NCBI GenBank assembly: GCA_030042795.1
Contig: JASHYZ010000239.1
Coordinates: 1-6,073, forward strand
Reading direction: 5' to 3'
Source of the DNA: Terriglobia bacterium
GTDB lineage: Bacteria; Acidobacteriota; Terriglobia; UBA7540
Length of the DNA stretch: 6,073 nt
Every line of letters starts with the position of its first letter. Within the stretch, counting starts at the first letter, position 1. The notes beneath the pieces were generated by a model. That model saw only the letters and a program-made list of their open reading frames with translations. It searched no databases and was not told where the DNA came from. The translations under genes were made by a program, and so were the position numbers. Positions 6,031 through 6,073 of the stretch are shown piece after piece.

Positions 6031-6073
6031 GTTCTGGCGCGCCTGGCTGCGGTCGCTGGCGGTGAAGCGGCCT
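6029..6073 (+). CDS. Probable second ABC permease, first 15 codons (3' end outside window)
   Basis: From ATG at 6029 the frame reads MFWRAWLRSLAVKRP to the window edge. A short start with aromatic residues followed by basic residues is typical of the cytosolic N-terminus just before the first helix of a MacB/FtsX-type permease, and resembles the start of the preceding permease (MLARIITRSLVRRGWRK). Two consecutive permease genes are expected from the Campylobacter Cj1661-Cj1662 arrangement. An in-frame ATG at 6005 would add eight residues (MSQSFNQS) encoded by the octamer repeat; neither start has a Shine-Dalgarno site. I prefer 6029 because the longer version would be repeat-derived. Only 45 bases are visible, so identity rests mainly on context. 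Confidence 0.5.
   Translation, partial: MFWRAWLRSLAVKRP

Overview
The window is a GC-rich (about 60% by eye) bacterial chromosomal segment with every real gene on the + strand. The sequence of the primase and of the housekeeping sigma factor, including the long linker in the sigma factor, together with the frequent absence of clear Shine-Dalgarno sites and the short tandem repeats in spacers, suggests an Acidobacteriota-like soil or sediment bacterium. This placement is an inference from recognition and was not checked by any search.

Layout: (1) 1-1326 is the 3' three-quarters of dnaG (primase), cut by the left window edge. (2) 1327-1516 is a 190-bp spacer with an AT-rich first part and a strong ribosome binding site at its end. 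(3) 1517-3217 is rpoD, the primary sigma-70 factor. dnaG followed by rpoD is the conserved core of the macromolecular-synthesis operon. (4) 3253-4542 encodes an FTR1-type iron permease fused to a C-terminal Cys-rich DUF2318 domain. (5) 4607-5890 encodes a MacB/FtsX-type ABC transporter permease. (6) A gene starting at about 6029 runs off the right edge; its first 15 codons look like the N-terminus of a second such permease.

Genes 4 to 6 resemble the Campylobacter jejuni Cj1658-Cj1665 iron-acquisition locus, which has an Ftr1 permease, the P19 protein, a DUF2318 protein, two MacB-like permeases, an ABC ATPase and thioredoxin-like proteins. Here FTR1 and DUF2318 are one polypeptide and no P19 gene lies between the visible genes. 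The ATPase, thioredoxins and any P19 would have to lie beyond the right edge or elsewhere. The locus sits only 35 bp behind rpoD, with no visible terminator or Fur box between them.

The least ordinary DNA is in the two junctions inside the iron locus. The spacer after the FTR1 gene (about 4535-4591) is eight consecutive degenerate 7-base units. They are arranged so that the two halves fold into a long hairpin whose left arm covers the stop codon. The spacer after the permease (about 5884-6030) carries two degenerate 8-base tandem tracts in opposite orientation, forming a 36-base inverted repeat with 29/36 matches around a 69-base core. The left tract also contains a perfect 14-bp hairpin. In both cases the repeat DNA begins at the stop codon of one gene and ends at or just before the start of the next. 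These look like a family of short-tandem-repeat hairpin elements placed at gene junctions, and they are the best candidates here for something undescribed.
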